NCBI RefSeq assembly: GCF_025024155.1 | Contig: NW_026251772.1 | Coordinates: 62,001-126,000 of the forward strand | From: Gamsiella multidivaricata | Taxonomy: Eukaryota; Mortierellomycota; Mortierellomycetes; Mortierellales; Mortierellaceae | Direction of reading: 5' to 3' | DNA length: 64,000 nucleotides | Shown: positions 33,248 through 45,220 of the stretch, piece by piece | Numbering within the stretch: the first letter of the stretch is position 1 | How the letters are laid out: every line of letters begins with the position of its first letter | Notes under the pieces: generated by a model | What the model saw: the letters and a program-made list of their open reading frames with translations, nothing else | The model's database searches: none | Told to the model about the DNA's origin: nothing | Position numbers and translations under genes: made by a program

Positions 33248-33311
33248 TTTTTTATTTTTTATAATAATTTGTCTCTCGAGTCGATTGACCCCTGCGAATC
33301 TATCAGACCTC
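33248..33311 (-). mobile_element. Remnant of a LINE A-family 3' end
   Basis: On the minus strand this matches the last 60 bp of LINE A (about 7325-7390), including CTATCAGAC / GTCTGATAG and GACTCGAGAGACAA, followed by an A-rich tail. Extreme 5' truncation. Confidence 0.7.
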
Positions 33312-33337
33312 ACAAGTAATGATCCACTACAGTCGTC

Positions 33338-33411
33338 TTTTTTTTATTTTTTTTTTATTAACATAAATCCCCATGAGCACGCGACGCATGGTCCGCAAAG
33401 GCCTTGAAATA
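33338..33411 (-). mobile_element. Remnant of a LINE B/D-family 3' end
   Basis: On the minus strand it reads AAGGCCTTTGCGGACCATGC, then GGGGATTTATGTTAATA and an A-rich tail, as in LINE B and D. Its 5' edge lies in AAGGCCTTGAA, a short sequence also found at the LINE D 5' junction and inside the LINE 3' UTR. Confidence 0.75.
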
Positions 33412-33532
33412 AAGATATCAGCCTTTGGGGGGTTTTTTTAATTTGACGGGAAATAGTGTAATTAGGGTTGGAAATAATGGATATAGTAATTTAGAAATAT
33501 AATGGTGCCAGCATCGGGCAACCTAACAGTAC

Positions 33533-33605
33533 GGGGATCTAGCTCAAATGGTAGAGCGCTCGCTTAGCATGCGAGAGGCACTGGGATCGATGCCCAGGTT
33601 CTCCA
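33533..33605 (+). tRNA. tRNA-Ala(AGC), copy 3
   Basis: Identical gene body to the copies at 6.1 and 11.1 kb: anticodon AGC, G3-U70, the same T6/T67 acceptor mismatch, discriminator A. LINE remnants upstream lie antisense to it. Confidence 0.88.
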
Positions 33606-33639
33606 AGTCATCTTACCTTTCTACATCCTTGAAAGGATG

Positions 33640-33645
33640 TTTTTT
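33640..33645 (+). terminator. RNA polymerase III terminator (T6) of tRNA-Ala copy 3
   Basis: T6 about 35 nt after the tRNA, preceded by the CATCCTT-GA-AAGGATG stem, as in copy 2. Confidence 0.6.
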
Positions 33646-34005
33646 ATTATTGACACCGTTACTGGAGTAAGCTGTGCGCTGTATCGTTGATTTTTTTTTT
33701 TTTTGGAGCACAATTCTGTTAGTTCTAAGCAATAGTTTACGAGTGCGAGAGCCTTATACTCGACTACCTCCTGCAGGAGATCTATGTAAGATATTTTGTG
33801 CATTTGCCGAAGATGAAGGCATCCCGAAGCGTAAGAAACAAGCCTCCTCATGAGGTATGAAGCAAGCGAGGTGTGAACGCAGGAAGGGCACTAGTTGGGC
33901 CATAGGCTCGATTTCCTGACTAAATGAGCTGCACGGATATCCTGCGGGAATTGACTTTGGATGCTCAACGTGGTAACTGGATTTCCGGATCGGTTGTCAA
34001 ACAGA

Positions 34006-34507
34006 GCCAGCAACCCAAGGGATCATAGCTGAGCATGTAACGTAGAATGTCTTTAAGACTCAGGGGGTCCATATGAGAATGAAGACAAGCGGAAGTGGGT
34101 GGAGATGAAAAGAACAAAGACAAAGTAAAGAAAGAAGCTGTTACTATCGCTGGTGGGTCTATACATGCACTGCAATCAAAAATGATGACTCTATCTTCAG
34201 TCTGTGGATAAGAACGAACGCTACCCTTGGATGCAGGATGCGAGGTCATACACACGAACCAGCAGCAGGAGTAGGAGCAATAGTAGCAGTTGCGCGGCGG
34301 GGCAAGGGCAAAGGGTGGACGCAAGCAAGCAGCCCCTATACAAGAGCAACAACCCCGGGATCGCAAGCTAGCCTACCGCTTGTCTAACTTTTAGTTCCGA
34401 AGATTTTCTCTTCGGTGACGTAATTTCAGCGAAGTGCGAGCCACTTCCTTGCCGTTTTGACTCCAGTCGTTGTTCTTCACTCCTACTCTCATATTGTGTC
34501 CCCAATA
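34006..34507. promoter_or_regulatory. Region upstream of the BET gene
   Basis: Unique sequence starting where the duplicated tRNA segment ends. A GCAGCAGGAGTAGGAGCAATAG-type stretch lies on the plus strand near 34262. A 133-codon minus-strand frame here is cysteine-rich from repeat sequence and has no family features. It probably holds the BET promoter. Confidence 0.4.
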
Positions 34508-37500
34508 TGTTCAATGGCACAGATTCGAGGAAGCACTTACTCGAGGACTCTCAGTTGTCGAGTCAGTTCAGTGGGTAATTACCAGGACGCGTCGTGGATT
34601 CAGCTACACTCTCAGTGGATCAATATATTTTTAAGAGCTCAACGACTAGTTACTCATCTATCTCCTTCGAATTACTTGGAGCTCACCTTAGAGCGCCGAG
34701 CTCAGGAATCTATGCAGACGACGAGAATGTGAAGAGAGCTAAGGTGGAGCAGGGATATCCCTTGACAACCTTGAGTAGTGATTCGTTGGCATTTCAGGGC
34801 TCCTCTACTGCTCAGGTATGTTCGTTTGGTTCATATCACTGACTCGTCGCTTCAAGTGAACCAGTCAGATCTTGTAGCGTCCGGCACAAAATTAGGAAAT
34901 GGGTGTCGATGTGCCAGAGGCCATTGCGGCTGTTCACGGACGACCTTCGCCTTTAGCACGGCAAATGTGAAGTGGTGCTGGCGAAGTGCTTTGTTATATT
35001 TATTTGCTAACAAGGGTTATTTAAAAATTGTCTAGATACCATCACAGATGATCGATGCTTCTATACAGGGTGTCAATGGGAGTCGGAAGTTGGGGATGAC
35101 GCGTGAACAATTAAAGTACTGCAGCACTATCGTCAAGGATCTCAAGAAGCATCGCGATTCTGCACCGTTCTTAGTTCCTGTTGATCCCGTGCTTCTCAAT
35201 ATCCCAGATTATCCGTCTATCATCAAAAGGCCTATGGATCTGTCCACGGTCGAACGGAAACTCAACAGCGTCGAGTACGAATCCGTTGATGACTTTGTTG
35301 CGGATATCAACCTGATTTTCTCGAACTGTTACATTTATAACGGTACCGAGTCAATTGTTTCTAAGTGCGCTTCGAATCTGGAGGCTGCGTTTAATAGGCT
35401 GTTACGCCGCATGCCAAGAGAGGTGAGTTGTTGATCAAAATGCTTGCTCTTGCCTACTCTTTTTTTTTAGCTAGTGCGCATCGGCCAACGCGTTCTAATG
35501 TTGATCTCTTATGATAGAACAATAAGTCCGCTACAGAGACAACCGCCACGAAGGAGACCTCCAAGAAAGTGCCTGCTGCACCGAAGCCAAAGAAAGAATC
35601 GATCAAGAAGGAAGAAAGAAAGGAACCCAAACTTGTACCTCTTCAGCTCGTCACCCCTTCAGCAACAGGACCTTCAGCTTTGCAATTTGAGTCACCATTG
35701 GATACATCAGAGGAGCGTCGACCGAAACGTGAGGTCCAGGCACCCTCAAAGGAGATTCACACAGGGGTTTCGTCCAAGCGCAAGGGATCGAACAGGTGGA
35801 AGACGGATCCTCAGCTGCGGCATTGTCACGCAATCTTGAAGGAGTTCGCCAAAAAGTCAAATGCAGAGTTCATGTATCCATTCATGGAGCCAGTCGACTG
35901 GGAGGCCCTTCAAATTCCCGACTATCCAAGGATCATCAAGAATCCCATGGATATTGGCTCTATTCGACAAAAGTTGGAAAGCGACCAGTATGACAACGCA
36001 GGCGAGTTCGAAGCAGACGTGCGACTTGTCTTGTACAACTGTTACAAGTTTAACCCAGAAGGTACCGTTGTCAACTCCATGGGACGAAGGATGGAGCAGC
36101 TTTTTAACAACAAATGGGCACAACTCCCTCTACCACCACCCACACTACCATCAGTCGAAGAGGTCGCTGTTGATTCCGAGGACTCGGACTCCGAGGATTC
36201 GGATTCGTCTGGTATGTTTTCATTACTGCCCTTGTGAAGACTTATTTTCAAAATCAAGTGAAAACCTCTGTTTGACATTAGTTCTATTGGTACTATTTTA
36301 TAGATGATAAGATTGCAGAGATGGAGAGACACTTGAAAACATTATCTGAGAAGCTGGAAACCATGAAAGCGACAAAGAAAAAAGAGAAGGGTGATAAAAA
36401 GTCAACAAGCAAGGCTCCGCAGGAAAAAGTCAGGCCAAAGGTAGCACCAAATCCACCAAAGTCGCCAACAAAGAACCGACACAAGAAGACATCCTCCGCA
36501 AAGAAATCTAGAACTGTACATACCAGCAGCGACGAGGATGTCACCATTACGTTCGAGCAAAAGAAAGAGCTGAGCGACAGGATAAACGACCTTGAAGGTG
36601 ACCAGCTTGCTAAAGTCGTGCAAATCATCCACGACAGCATGCCTCACTTGCGGGATGTGAGTGCCACGTTTTACTTTCAAATTCATATGTTAAACACGCG
36701 TTTTGATCCTCCTGACTTACTAATTCAGTTCTTTGGATCATATTGATAGAGTGGAGGTCAGGAGGAGATTGAGCTGGACATGGACTCACTGGATCCGAGG
36801 ACATTGTATAAGCTATACCAGTATGTCAGGAGCTCAACCAAACATAAACGACCTGTACCGAAGAAAGTGGCAGTACAGTACTCCGAGGAAGATGCTACCA
36901 AAAAGATTAATGAGCTGGAACGGAAATTGCAATACCTCGACCAGCCTGCTTACGGCAAAGGTAGGTTACGTGCCCCATACCTTCTCCGTGTCTCTATCTT
37001 ATTGCGTCTTAATTGGTGCGGAGTGGCATGTCCAACTCAACCTCTTCAACCCATTTTCATGTCTGCAGTTCACGGCACGAGCAAAGGCGATTTTTCGAGC
37101 TCCAGCGACAGCTCTGACTCCGGCTCTGACAGCGATGATTCAGGTAGCAGCAGCGATTAGTTTTTTACACAGCCCCGTTCTTTCAATGATAATGGTGTTA
37201 TCATGCATACCCCGGTCCACCCCCTGATTTGCTCTCCCACCGAAGCGCAACAACTGGACGCCACTCTACCGTCGGCCATCATACTTTCAAGTGACCAAAG
37301 AGTTTTTGTACATCGATTACTCTGCTCGTTTCTTTTTTTGGTTTATGGGATCATCAGGAATTCGAAACAAGGCATTGGGTGTTCATTTTGCGGTCAATGT
37401 CGATATGTACACACAAACATATCTTGTCATTCACGCTCAAAATATTCATTGATGTCCAGCATTTATGTCACATCAATATTGCAGACGGAAGACGAAGACC

Positions 37501-39181
37501 AAATAAACGACATTGCCTTCTCACCGGACTGACTTATTAACGATTAGATGCGGATTCTGATCATTTTTATTTTTTTTTCTTTTGTCACTTATGAACTCGC
37601 ACCCATCGCTCACCTCGGCTTTTACCAACACTTAGAGTCCGAAGCTGAACCACAGGTACGTATGTTACTTGTTAAGACAGCGACCAACTGAAACGTAGTT
37701 CACGAGCACACTGGTAATCATCATCAAAACTTTGTAATAACCATAGATCTCATCGCCAGCTCCTCAGGCGGTCAAGTCGCCGGTGCCCATCAGAGAGAAA
37801 ACCCCCTCAACCTCATCAAAAATCGGGCGCATACTCAAAAGGAAGAAGACGGACGCGTCAAGTCCACCCCCATCGCCACCTTCTACAAGAAAACCGACGC
37901 AGGAAAAGTCATGGCTCAATTCATCTCTGGCCTCCAAGGCTACTATGTCATTTGATGTTGCTACCCTGGACCTTGACGAGACAAAGGCATCATCCAAGAA
38001 GCCCACGGACGACAACGAAGCCTACAACCAAAACCAAAAAAAAAGCGATGTAGGTCCAGAACACAAATCACATCGAGTACTATGATGTTCTGAATTTACA
38101 CTGACACTAACTCGTTCCATTTATGTTGCTTTCGTTGGCCGGCTCTTTTTTGCAGGAGATTACTCAGTTGGAAAACATGGAGTTCTGGGCCGATTTCACA
38201 AAAGATGACCAGACTGGCAAGACCTCAATTCCTACATCATCAAGGGACGGAGGCGCTAAGAAACCGGATCCTACATGGGAGCAGTTCCAGAGAGATATGA
38301 AAGCAAAGAAAGAGAAGGTGCAGTTTTGAAAGCGAGCATTGCAAACCAGAGCAGTCGTGATGTCGATTGGTATCTTTGACGATCTAACATGCATGCGGTT
38401 GTGAGTAATTAGGAGCAGCTGCTGCACGAGGAGCAAGTTCGTAAAGAGCGTGAGGCACGAGAAGAAAATGAACGTCGAAGACAGGAGGAGCGTCAGCGCC
38501 AAGAAGCCGAGAAAGAGCGCAAGAGGTATGTTATGAGTGGAGTGAGAAGCCTGGCAGCACACTGGATACTGTAATCTGACCATTTGCTTGTTTCAATTGA
38601 ATGCACGCCCCATCAGGGAAATTGCTAGGGAAGCGTTCTTGAGGGAGAAAAAGAAGCTGGAGGAGATCCAAGAGAAGCGGAAGGAGAATAGGGAGAGATT
38701 ACGTGAACTTCGAGATAGCGCCCAACCGCTATGCGATCATTTCTTGGTCATGCACGACTTTGAGCAATCGTTGCACAAATGGTATCGTAAGGACATGCGA
38801 GCACACGAGGAAGATGTGCGCCAGAGGGGTACGGTCGCCAGGGACGCTCTCGCACAGTTCCGCATGCAGTCCTACCAAGAATCGTCTGCGCCTATGGTCG
38901 GTTCACCTGGAGCTGCATACGGGGCAAGACAGGCGCTGCCAATGTCATCGCCTCACCCATGGTCGCCATCGCCTTTGCAGCCCCCGCCCCCTGCGCACTC
39001 GCCTCCCTTCCAGGCACCACCGCCACCACCGCCGCCTCCACCGCCGCCATCGTACTCTCCGCCACCACCACCGCCCCCACCTCCACCGCCACCCGCTCCA
39101 TCGCTCCCGACGAGCGGCACGCATGCCAATGGCAGCATGACCTACGGTGAGGATGACGATATGGTCATAGAGGATGATTAA
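34508..39181 (+). CDS. bdf1: BET-family double-bromodomain chromatin protein with extended proline-rich C-terminus
   Basis: Binds acetylated histones and supports TFIID-dependent transcription. Clear exons: (first exon ending 34815), 35036-35422, 35518-36211, 36304-36656, 36750-36960, 37069-37143, a 20-nt microexon 37636-37655, 37747-38049, 38156-38317, 38413-38525, 38617-39181. Bromodomain 1 has PFLVPVDPVLLNIPDYPSII and acetyl-lysine-contact Asn in NCYIYNGTES; bromodomain 2 has YPFMEPVDWEALQIPDYPRI and NCYKFNPEGT. The NET domain (FEQKKELSDRINDL to LDPRTLYKLYQYV) follows, then acidic Ser runs. The C-terminal 400 residues are unusual for fungal Bdf1: a charged coiled coil (EREAREENERRRQEERQRQ, and on) and long polyproline runs. 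The 5' end is unsure: MFNGTDSRKHLLEDS at 34508 meets an in-frame stop before the supported exon frame, so another short intron or start is needed. From 35048 on the model is firm. Confidence 0.85.
37636..37655 (+). other. 20-nt microexon in the BET gene
   Basis: AG-flanked on the left and followed by GTACGT. It joins the preceding exon end (GATTCAG) and the next exon in frame to give SDDSESEAEPQISSPAPQ. The preceding intron (about 490 nt) is longer than usual here. Confidence 0.6.
38980..39110 (+). repeat. CCG/CCA/CCT repeats encoding polyproline
   Basis: Two runs of 12 or more prolines separated by SYS, in the C-terminal tail of the BET protein. Candidate profilin/SH3/WW-type binding or phase-separating sequence. 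Confidence 0.8.
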
Positions 39182-39513
39182 ATTTTTTTTTTTTTTTTTT
39201 TTTTTTATGGCCAACGCATCATAATAAACCTGTATCAAATGCCATATGAAGACATATTACAGGACTCTAACTGCAAATCGCATGTCCAGGCGCGATTTGC
39301 AGTGACGGGCAATAGGATACGCGTGTATCCTGTTTCGCACTTGTTTGGCGGGAAAAAGGGACCGAAATAAAAATGGATAGTCACTCCCACAAAAAAAGAA
39401 AAGCATCTGTCGCGACTTCGTGATCATCAATCGCCCCCTGTCTGCTTGAACAAAGTATTAAAGATAAGAACACCAAAAAAATAGCGGGACGGCCGGTTGT
39501 GCATTCATTCAGC
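39182..39513. other. Short intergenic region with two hairpins
   Basis: A T run (39184-39206) follows the BET stop; AATAAA is at about 39222. Two inverted repeats lie close together: GCAAATCGC/GCGATTTGC (39273-39281 and 39292-39300) and GGATAC/GTATCC (39315-39330). The Spc105 promoter must also be here. Confidence 0.5.
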
Positions 39514-42500
39514 ATGGATGAGGATACCGCGTTGCAAGAACAGCAACAGCAGCAACAGGAGTTACATCGGCTACAACATCACATTCTCGAGGGCGTTGCA
39601 AAATCAATAGAAACTGAGGCCATAGAAACAACAGTAACCGCCGAAGCGACTTCAGAATCTTCGCAGGAGCAACCGGCACAAGATGCACAGAGAGAGAGCT
39701 CATCTTTGAAACGAGCCTTCGCTGATGGCGACGATTCGGCCTCGAGCGAATCATCCGCGCAGCCTTCTCAAGCGTCTACTCAACCCTCCAGTCAAACCCT
39801 GTCGAATCAGGATAATGCAGCTAGCTCTGAATCACCTTCTCTGTCAAGTAAAAGGCGAAGAATCTCGGTAATAAAGTCAGCCTGTCATCTGCTCGATAAG
39901 TCCTCGAAGGATATACGGTCGCATTAATCCTCATTGTTGGAGTGCACGTTTTTATTCTGCGTTATCAATCTAGATGCCCGGAAAGTCCATCCTCAAGCCA
40001 ATCAGCCAGGACGATGATGGAGAGCATGCAGGAAATCAGGATACTGCATATGATGCGTCGCTTGCAGATGACAGTGGCCCAGCTTCTGATATCACGGAGA
40101 CTCTTTCATCTACAATGTAAACAGGACTTTTTATAGTATTCTTCAATTTACCTCACTTTGGACTGTATCGGGTGCCATTCATTGACTACCGTCGTTGCAT
40201 TTTAATAGCGAGTCTTTTAAGCGTAATAGTAAATCCATTTCAAGACGCGTCAGTTTTGCAGCGACCGCCAGGATAAGGTACAAGCCCATTACACTGGCGA
40301 TGAAGGCAATCGACTTCAATGGGCTATCTATCTAATCTGAGCATGAATTATGTCCGATAGGATGTTTGAACGCGACGAGAAGGAAGACGAACTCCCGAAG
40401 ACAATGAGTTACTTGGAAGGCCTCAGCCCAAACGTAATTCTGAATACCCCTTTCACCTTTAAGAGTGGCTCTAGGTAAGGATATTACGGCGCGAGACCCT
40501 TTTTCATATTTACGAACGAAGACGTTCCCGTCCACTAGTATGCTTACATTCGGTTTGATGTAACAGCGAAGACGATACCAACAAAGCCAGCAACTCTACG
40601 GACAGCGTCAATTCAGAACACAGCTCTCAACGTAACGAACACACAGGGACATCGAATGAAAGCAGTGATTCTGAGAAAGAGTATGTCCATATCACATTAA
40701 GTATGGGTGTGTTTTGAGTCTTGTGAAAATGATGAGAGCCAGCTGCTGACACGATGTGTATTTATTCTCTACTAGGCGGAGCTTTGAAGTCAGCGTCTAT
40801 CCTGGCCATTCAGATAGCACAGGAAGTTCAGGAACAGGATCCGCTCTCTTCTTGGGTTCGTCGGATTTTAGTTACGAAAAGACACCCTTTGACGACGGGG
40901 ATCCGGACACAGGAAGCAGCAGTGAGGAAGAAAACAGCCATTTTTTCCCCGACGCCAACCTTATGAAAAGATCTTCAGGAATTGGAATCTATGGACGAGG
41001 GAGGGACAGTATTCTGGGTCCACAGATCGATTTGGGTCTAATGGACGACAGTATTCGTGCTTCGCAGCGCCCAGATAACTTGGATGATGGGACACAGGAC
41101 TACAGCATGACGCACAGTTTCCAAAACCACAGGTCCTCGATCCCAGAGAGGCTGCCTACACCACCGCGGCCGCATCTTCAACACGAAGACAGTCAGGACT
41201 TCACCAACGATTTCACCGACTCACAGCGGTACAACGCCAGTGATCCAATTGATGCTGGAGCCTCGTCAAGGTCACCGCCCAAATTGGCCACGGAAGGCGT
41301 TCTTACGGACGAGATGTTTAACGCCGGCCTTTCACCCGTCCTGCTTTCTCAGGGCGATGTCGCAAATGAGATCCTTAAACTTAGAAATGAGTTGGGTTTG
41401 GATATGACAGAGGAATTTGCGAAGGGCGACAGATCTGCAGTGGATGAGGATACTGATATGGATATCACAGCACCTATCGGTGGTATCCAGGAGCTGGCTC
41501 AGGAGCTTGCACAAGAGCTGCCGCCCACAACTTTTCTGCAAACGGACGACAGCACTGCTATGTTTTCGGAGCTTGGAACCCCAATGGATGTCACGCAGCC
41601 GATCGGTGCAGGGATTCTGGATGTCAGTGGCAGTGAGCCTGCAGAGACTGGAAATGACTTAGATCGATGCGAGTTCAATATCGCCAATATACCATCCACG
41701 CCCACTAGGTCAGGACGGATATCGTTAGTTCTGGCCAACAAGAGCGACGGCATTTTTGGGCAACTTGTTCAGGACGAAAGCCAGAGTCGTGACAAAGAAA
41801 GCTTCCATAGCGAGCCCGCCCAAAACGGCCAGCCTACAGCACCTTCCACGCCACCTCCACGGGCCCCTTCATTTCGTGTCGACAATCTCTCACCACAGTT
41901 GCTCCCCCGTCTGAGCCTGGGAACCCCTGGTCGTTTCACACCAAGCGTCAAGGCACGGCTCAACATTTTCCCTGAAGTACTTGAAAAGCAGCTTCAAACA
42001 CTTGAGTCCTCAACCCCAACAGAGCCAGGTAACCACAGCAGCTGCATAGCAGCAAATCGACCACTCTACAATCGTTTGTGCCTTGGGCTGACAGTTATGA
42101 TCCCTGTGTTTATTAGTGTTCCGTGCCTCACACGTAAGTCCGGAAACCAGCAGCTTGGCCAAGCGGATATATCGCTATTCCATTGGTGCATACTCTCGAA
42201 CTAGCGGCGATTTTCAGAGTCGACTCTCCGGAGCGAGTAATGATTCTCATCATACATCGACCGAAGTTCAAGATGAGGTCATGGATATGACTATCGAGCA
42301 GCCAACTGCTTCCGTCCAAAGCACCAATTATGGTATGGGAATGGCAGTATCGTATATTGCTATCATCTGGATGGCCTGCAAAGACACCCAGCTAATGGTA
42401 TTAATGCTGACAATCACGGCCATAGATATTTTTAATGAGACACCCGCAGCACTCGATAAAGACACGGGCAGTGCCGATAGTAATGACAACGAGGAGGTAG

Positions 42501-44752
42501 ACTTGACAGACAAGGGTAGAAACCAAGCTAGTACAGCTCCCGATGGCGGTCTTGATGAGGACTCATTTTCAGAGGTATTTTATTTACAACTATATCCAAA
42601 CATTTTTTTATTTAGTGTGCACTGAGATTTACTTTGCCTTTGCTTGGTATTTGTATCGATGTTCGTAGCTTCCACCGATCAGTCTGAGCAAGTTTTTGAG
42701 TCTTGTCGGGATCTCATTCTTGGACCACCTTAACGCCAGTACTCGTCGTCGAACCATACCCCATCGGGGCGACGACGCCGACTCTTCCACAACGTACCGC
42801 AGTGCCGATTTGGTGAAGGCCATGGCACTATCGGTGCAGGAGCTGCACTCATACCGCGAAGCCTGTCGGCTCTTGAAGCAGTCCATTGATACTAGTCGCG
42901 CATTCGCGGACGACCAGGAGAAGAAAGTCAGCAAGAAGAACCCAGATTATTTTCGAGAGTTCCGGGAAAGCAATTCGGACACAAAGGAATTCATAAAGGA
43001 TCGGTTCAAGATGATCAAGGTTCATTCCAAGCTAGAGACCAATGCAGCGTTCAGTATCTGGAAAACTGACGTCTTGAGGGTGCAGCAAGAAACCCTGGAG
43101 CAGCATCTCGTTGAACTGAAAAAGGTAAAACACCATTCTGTACGATATGTTTGGGATATCGTTAACAAACATTTCGTATGGCGATGTCTTGTTTATTAAT
43201 TATCAGCTATCTACTGTAGGATATAACGAATCTTGGGACCATAAGATCCGCTCTGTTGAACGAGAAGGAAAAGGTTTTGCCAAGGCGCGATGAACTTCGG
43301 CGACAGTTAGAGGAAGCAACAGAACGCCAGCGTAGCTATGAGCTTTGCGATAAAGAGCAGCTTGCCAGTCTTGCTGAGGCGGCCGAGGAACAAGGGTAAT
43401 AGATTGCTTCAATAGTACGTGGAGAGACAACGCAAGACTCGTACATAATTTAATGCCCCAATATCTAATTTCTATTACTTTCTTCATCTTGACGCAGATC
43501 ACAGATCGAGCATTACGAATCTATAAAGGCCAAGAAAGCGAAGGAGTTGACTGACATCAAGGCTAGGGTGGAGAAACTGCAGTTGGCGGAGCAGGGAGTC
43601 AAAACTCGGACCGTTGCTGCAGAAAAAACGATTCAGGATAATCAGTATGTGCGAATTGAGGATCTTAATCGGGCCAAGGATGTTTTGAGCATCATCCAGG
43701 CAACTCACCATTGGGAGCCCCTTCGGCCGATTGTATCTGGCGAAGCACTCCGGCCTGGCAAGGCACTAGAATTCGTATATGACAAGACTTTGAAGATATC
43801 GATCGATATTGCCAAGGTCGGCCAAGACCCACGGGCTGTCCTGGTAGCAGAGTATAAGGAAGGAGACACGATGGATTTTGACTTGTCCCTGATGGACCGT
43901 CAACGACTCTCTATATCTGCACTCTCGCCAAAGAAACACGGAAATTTCCAAGAAGTGAGTATCTGATGCTCATCATTGCTGTCGGTATTCATTGCTTACG
44001 GAAGCTAATTAACTTAGCGAACTACGGTCTATGATTTCTTTGCATATCCACAGTACGTCGGTCTATTGCGGGATTACACAGACATGATCGCCTCCAAGTA
44101 CAAGGCTGGAACGGCGATCAGCAAGGTCCTCAGCGACATTAGCCAGCTTTGGTCTAAGATCTGCCTGGTTCGTCGGGATGTCGAGCTGGTTAGGGCTCAC
44201 CATGTGGTTGATCTGGTGGCTGGATCCGCAGAGAACATCAAGGAGCTTGAGAATAACAGTACTCCACGGCAAGTCGCCGGATCGACGCCGATCGTAGTGC
44301 TGGATATCCGAGTACGATTCACAGGGCCAATCGGAAGTGTACGGAGGAGCAGGGGACACAAAGAGAACGGCGAGCAGGAGATAGACGAAACGGGGGGCAA
44401 TAGGGGCAGTAACGGCACTGAGCCTTCTGTTACGGAGCCGGTCAAGTTCTACCTATGGTTCACGTTCACACTGAATGATCTACTGAGTTTCCCGGGGCCC
44501 AATTCTTTTACGTGGCGACTGGAAGTTGTGTATGGAAGCATAAGGTAACGTTGGCTAAGTGGACATGTATGGGTTAGTTGAAAAATCTGATTCTCGTATT
44601 TTAGTCTCGATCCTGATGTGTCAGTTATCTTTATGTCTAACGCCGATAGCCTAGAGCACATTGCACAAACAATCGGGCCTATCGTTAAGAAAGGCGGGTA
44701 CGACATCTTGCGCGAAGTCTGTATCAAGGTCAACCAACTCTTGAGGATTTGA
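39514..44752 (+). CDS. SPC105: Kinetochore scaffold Spc105/Spc7/KNL1
   Basis: Outer-kinetochore scaffold that recruits protein phosphatase 1 and, when phosphorylated on MELT repeats, the Bub1-Bub3 checkpoint complex. Multi-exon gene. The N-terminus has a KR-rich nuclear signal (SSKRRRIS), then both PP1-docking motifs: GKSILK (SILK, start of exon 2 at 39974) and RRVSFA (RVSF, near 40240). Three MELT-like sites follow: DMDITAPIGG (41458), PMDVTQPIG (41581) and VMDMTIEQP (42278). The Spc7 domain begins LPPISLSKFLSLVGISFLDH (near 42670), then long coiled coil, and the C-terminal RWD part ends FLWFTFTLND-like (YLWFTFTLNDLLSFPG) and KVNQLLRI. Predicted introns are short. The gene is convergent with the small gene at 45 kb. 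Confidence 0.92.
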
Positions 44753-44950
44753 AGAGAATCTCAGGACAAGGCACTCCTCGTATTGTTCTCGAAATAAAAT
44801 CCTGTAGCGCCCCATCATCCATATTATGCATGAAAATAATGAGGATAGATTTTTATTTTGCAAGAGCTGATTTTGGGGTAAGGGAGAATTTGGATATGTA
44901 CAGAGACAGTCCTGTCGCGCGGTCCTTGAATATGTCCATCGTCGCCGTCT
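44753..44950. other. Convergent 3' ends
   Basis: An AATAAA lies just after the Spc105 stop (about 44791). A minus-strand AATAAA (about 44855) serves the small gene. No coding signal. Confidence 0.5.
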
Positions 44951-45157
44951 CTACTTGTTGCCTTGACCGGACTCTTGGTACTTTTGGCCTTGCTTCGCGC
45001 TCTGAGAGTCCTGTGAGCCCTCAGAGGGGCCCGAGGCGCGCGAACCTTCACGGTCCTGGGAGACTGGATTCTCGATGATATTCTGGGCCTGCTTGGGGCT
45101 CTTTTGGGTCTTTTCGGAGGAGTCCTGTTCGAGACGGTTAGCAGAATTGGCGTTCAT
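44951..45157 (-). CDS. Small hydrophilic hypothetical protein (68 residues)
   Basis: Not recognised. Starts MNANSANRLEQDSSEKTQKS and is rich in Gln, Ser, Glu, Lys and Gly, with no Cys, Trp or hydrophobic segment, so probably disordered. Supporting a real gene: ATG in context ACCATGA, TATAAA 64 nt upstream, A/C-rich leader, and AATAAA about 100 nt beyond the stop. Such proteins in fungi are often stress- or spore-expressed, but nothing here proves this. Confidence 0.5.
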   Translation of the reverse strand: MNANSANRLEQDSSEKTQKSPKQAQNIIENPVSQDREGSRASGPSEGSQDSQSAKQGQKYQESGQGNK

Positions 45158-45220
45158 GGTGATGTGTTTTGTGGTGTGGTTTGATGGTGAGAATGGATAT
45201 CAGCGAGGAGATTTATGGTC

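Larger units (their letters stand above)
33168..33432. other. 3' flank of the permease gene with retroelement remnants
   Basis: A run of about 28 A at 33188-33215 follows the permease stop. Two LINE 3'-end fragments follow, annotated separately. The end of this stretch, from TTGAAATAAAGATATCAGCC to the G run, matches the flank seen at 10171-10198 next to the SINE-like element. Confidence 0.6.
33433..34005 (+). repeat. Duplicated tRNA-Ala locus, copy at 33 kb
   Basis: Near-identical to 11038-11610. It lacks the SINE-like insertion, so it shows the uninterrupted target site. Identity continues left of the tRNA leader through the TTTGGGGGG flank. Confidence 0.9.

Noticed and set aside
39000..39140. 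Gly/Arg-rich and His/Arg-rich ORFs over the polyproline tract
   Set aside because: Other-frame readings of the CCN repeats in the BET gene.
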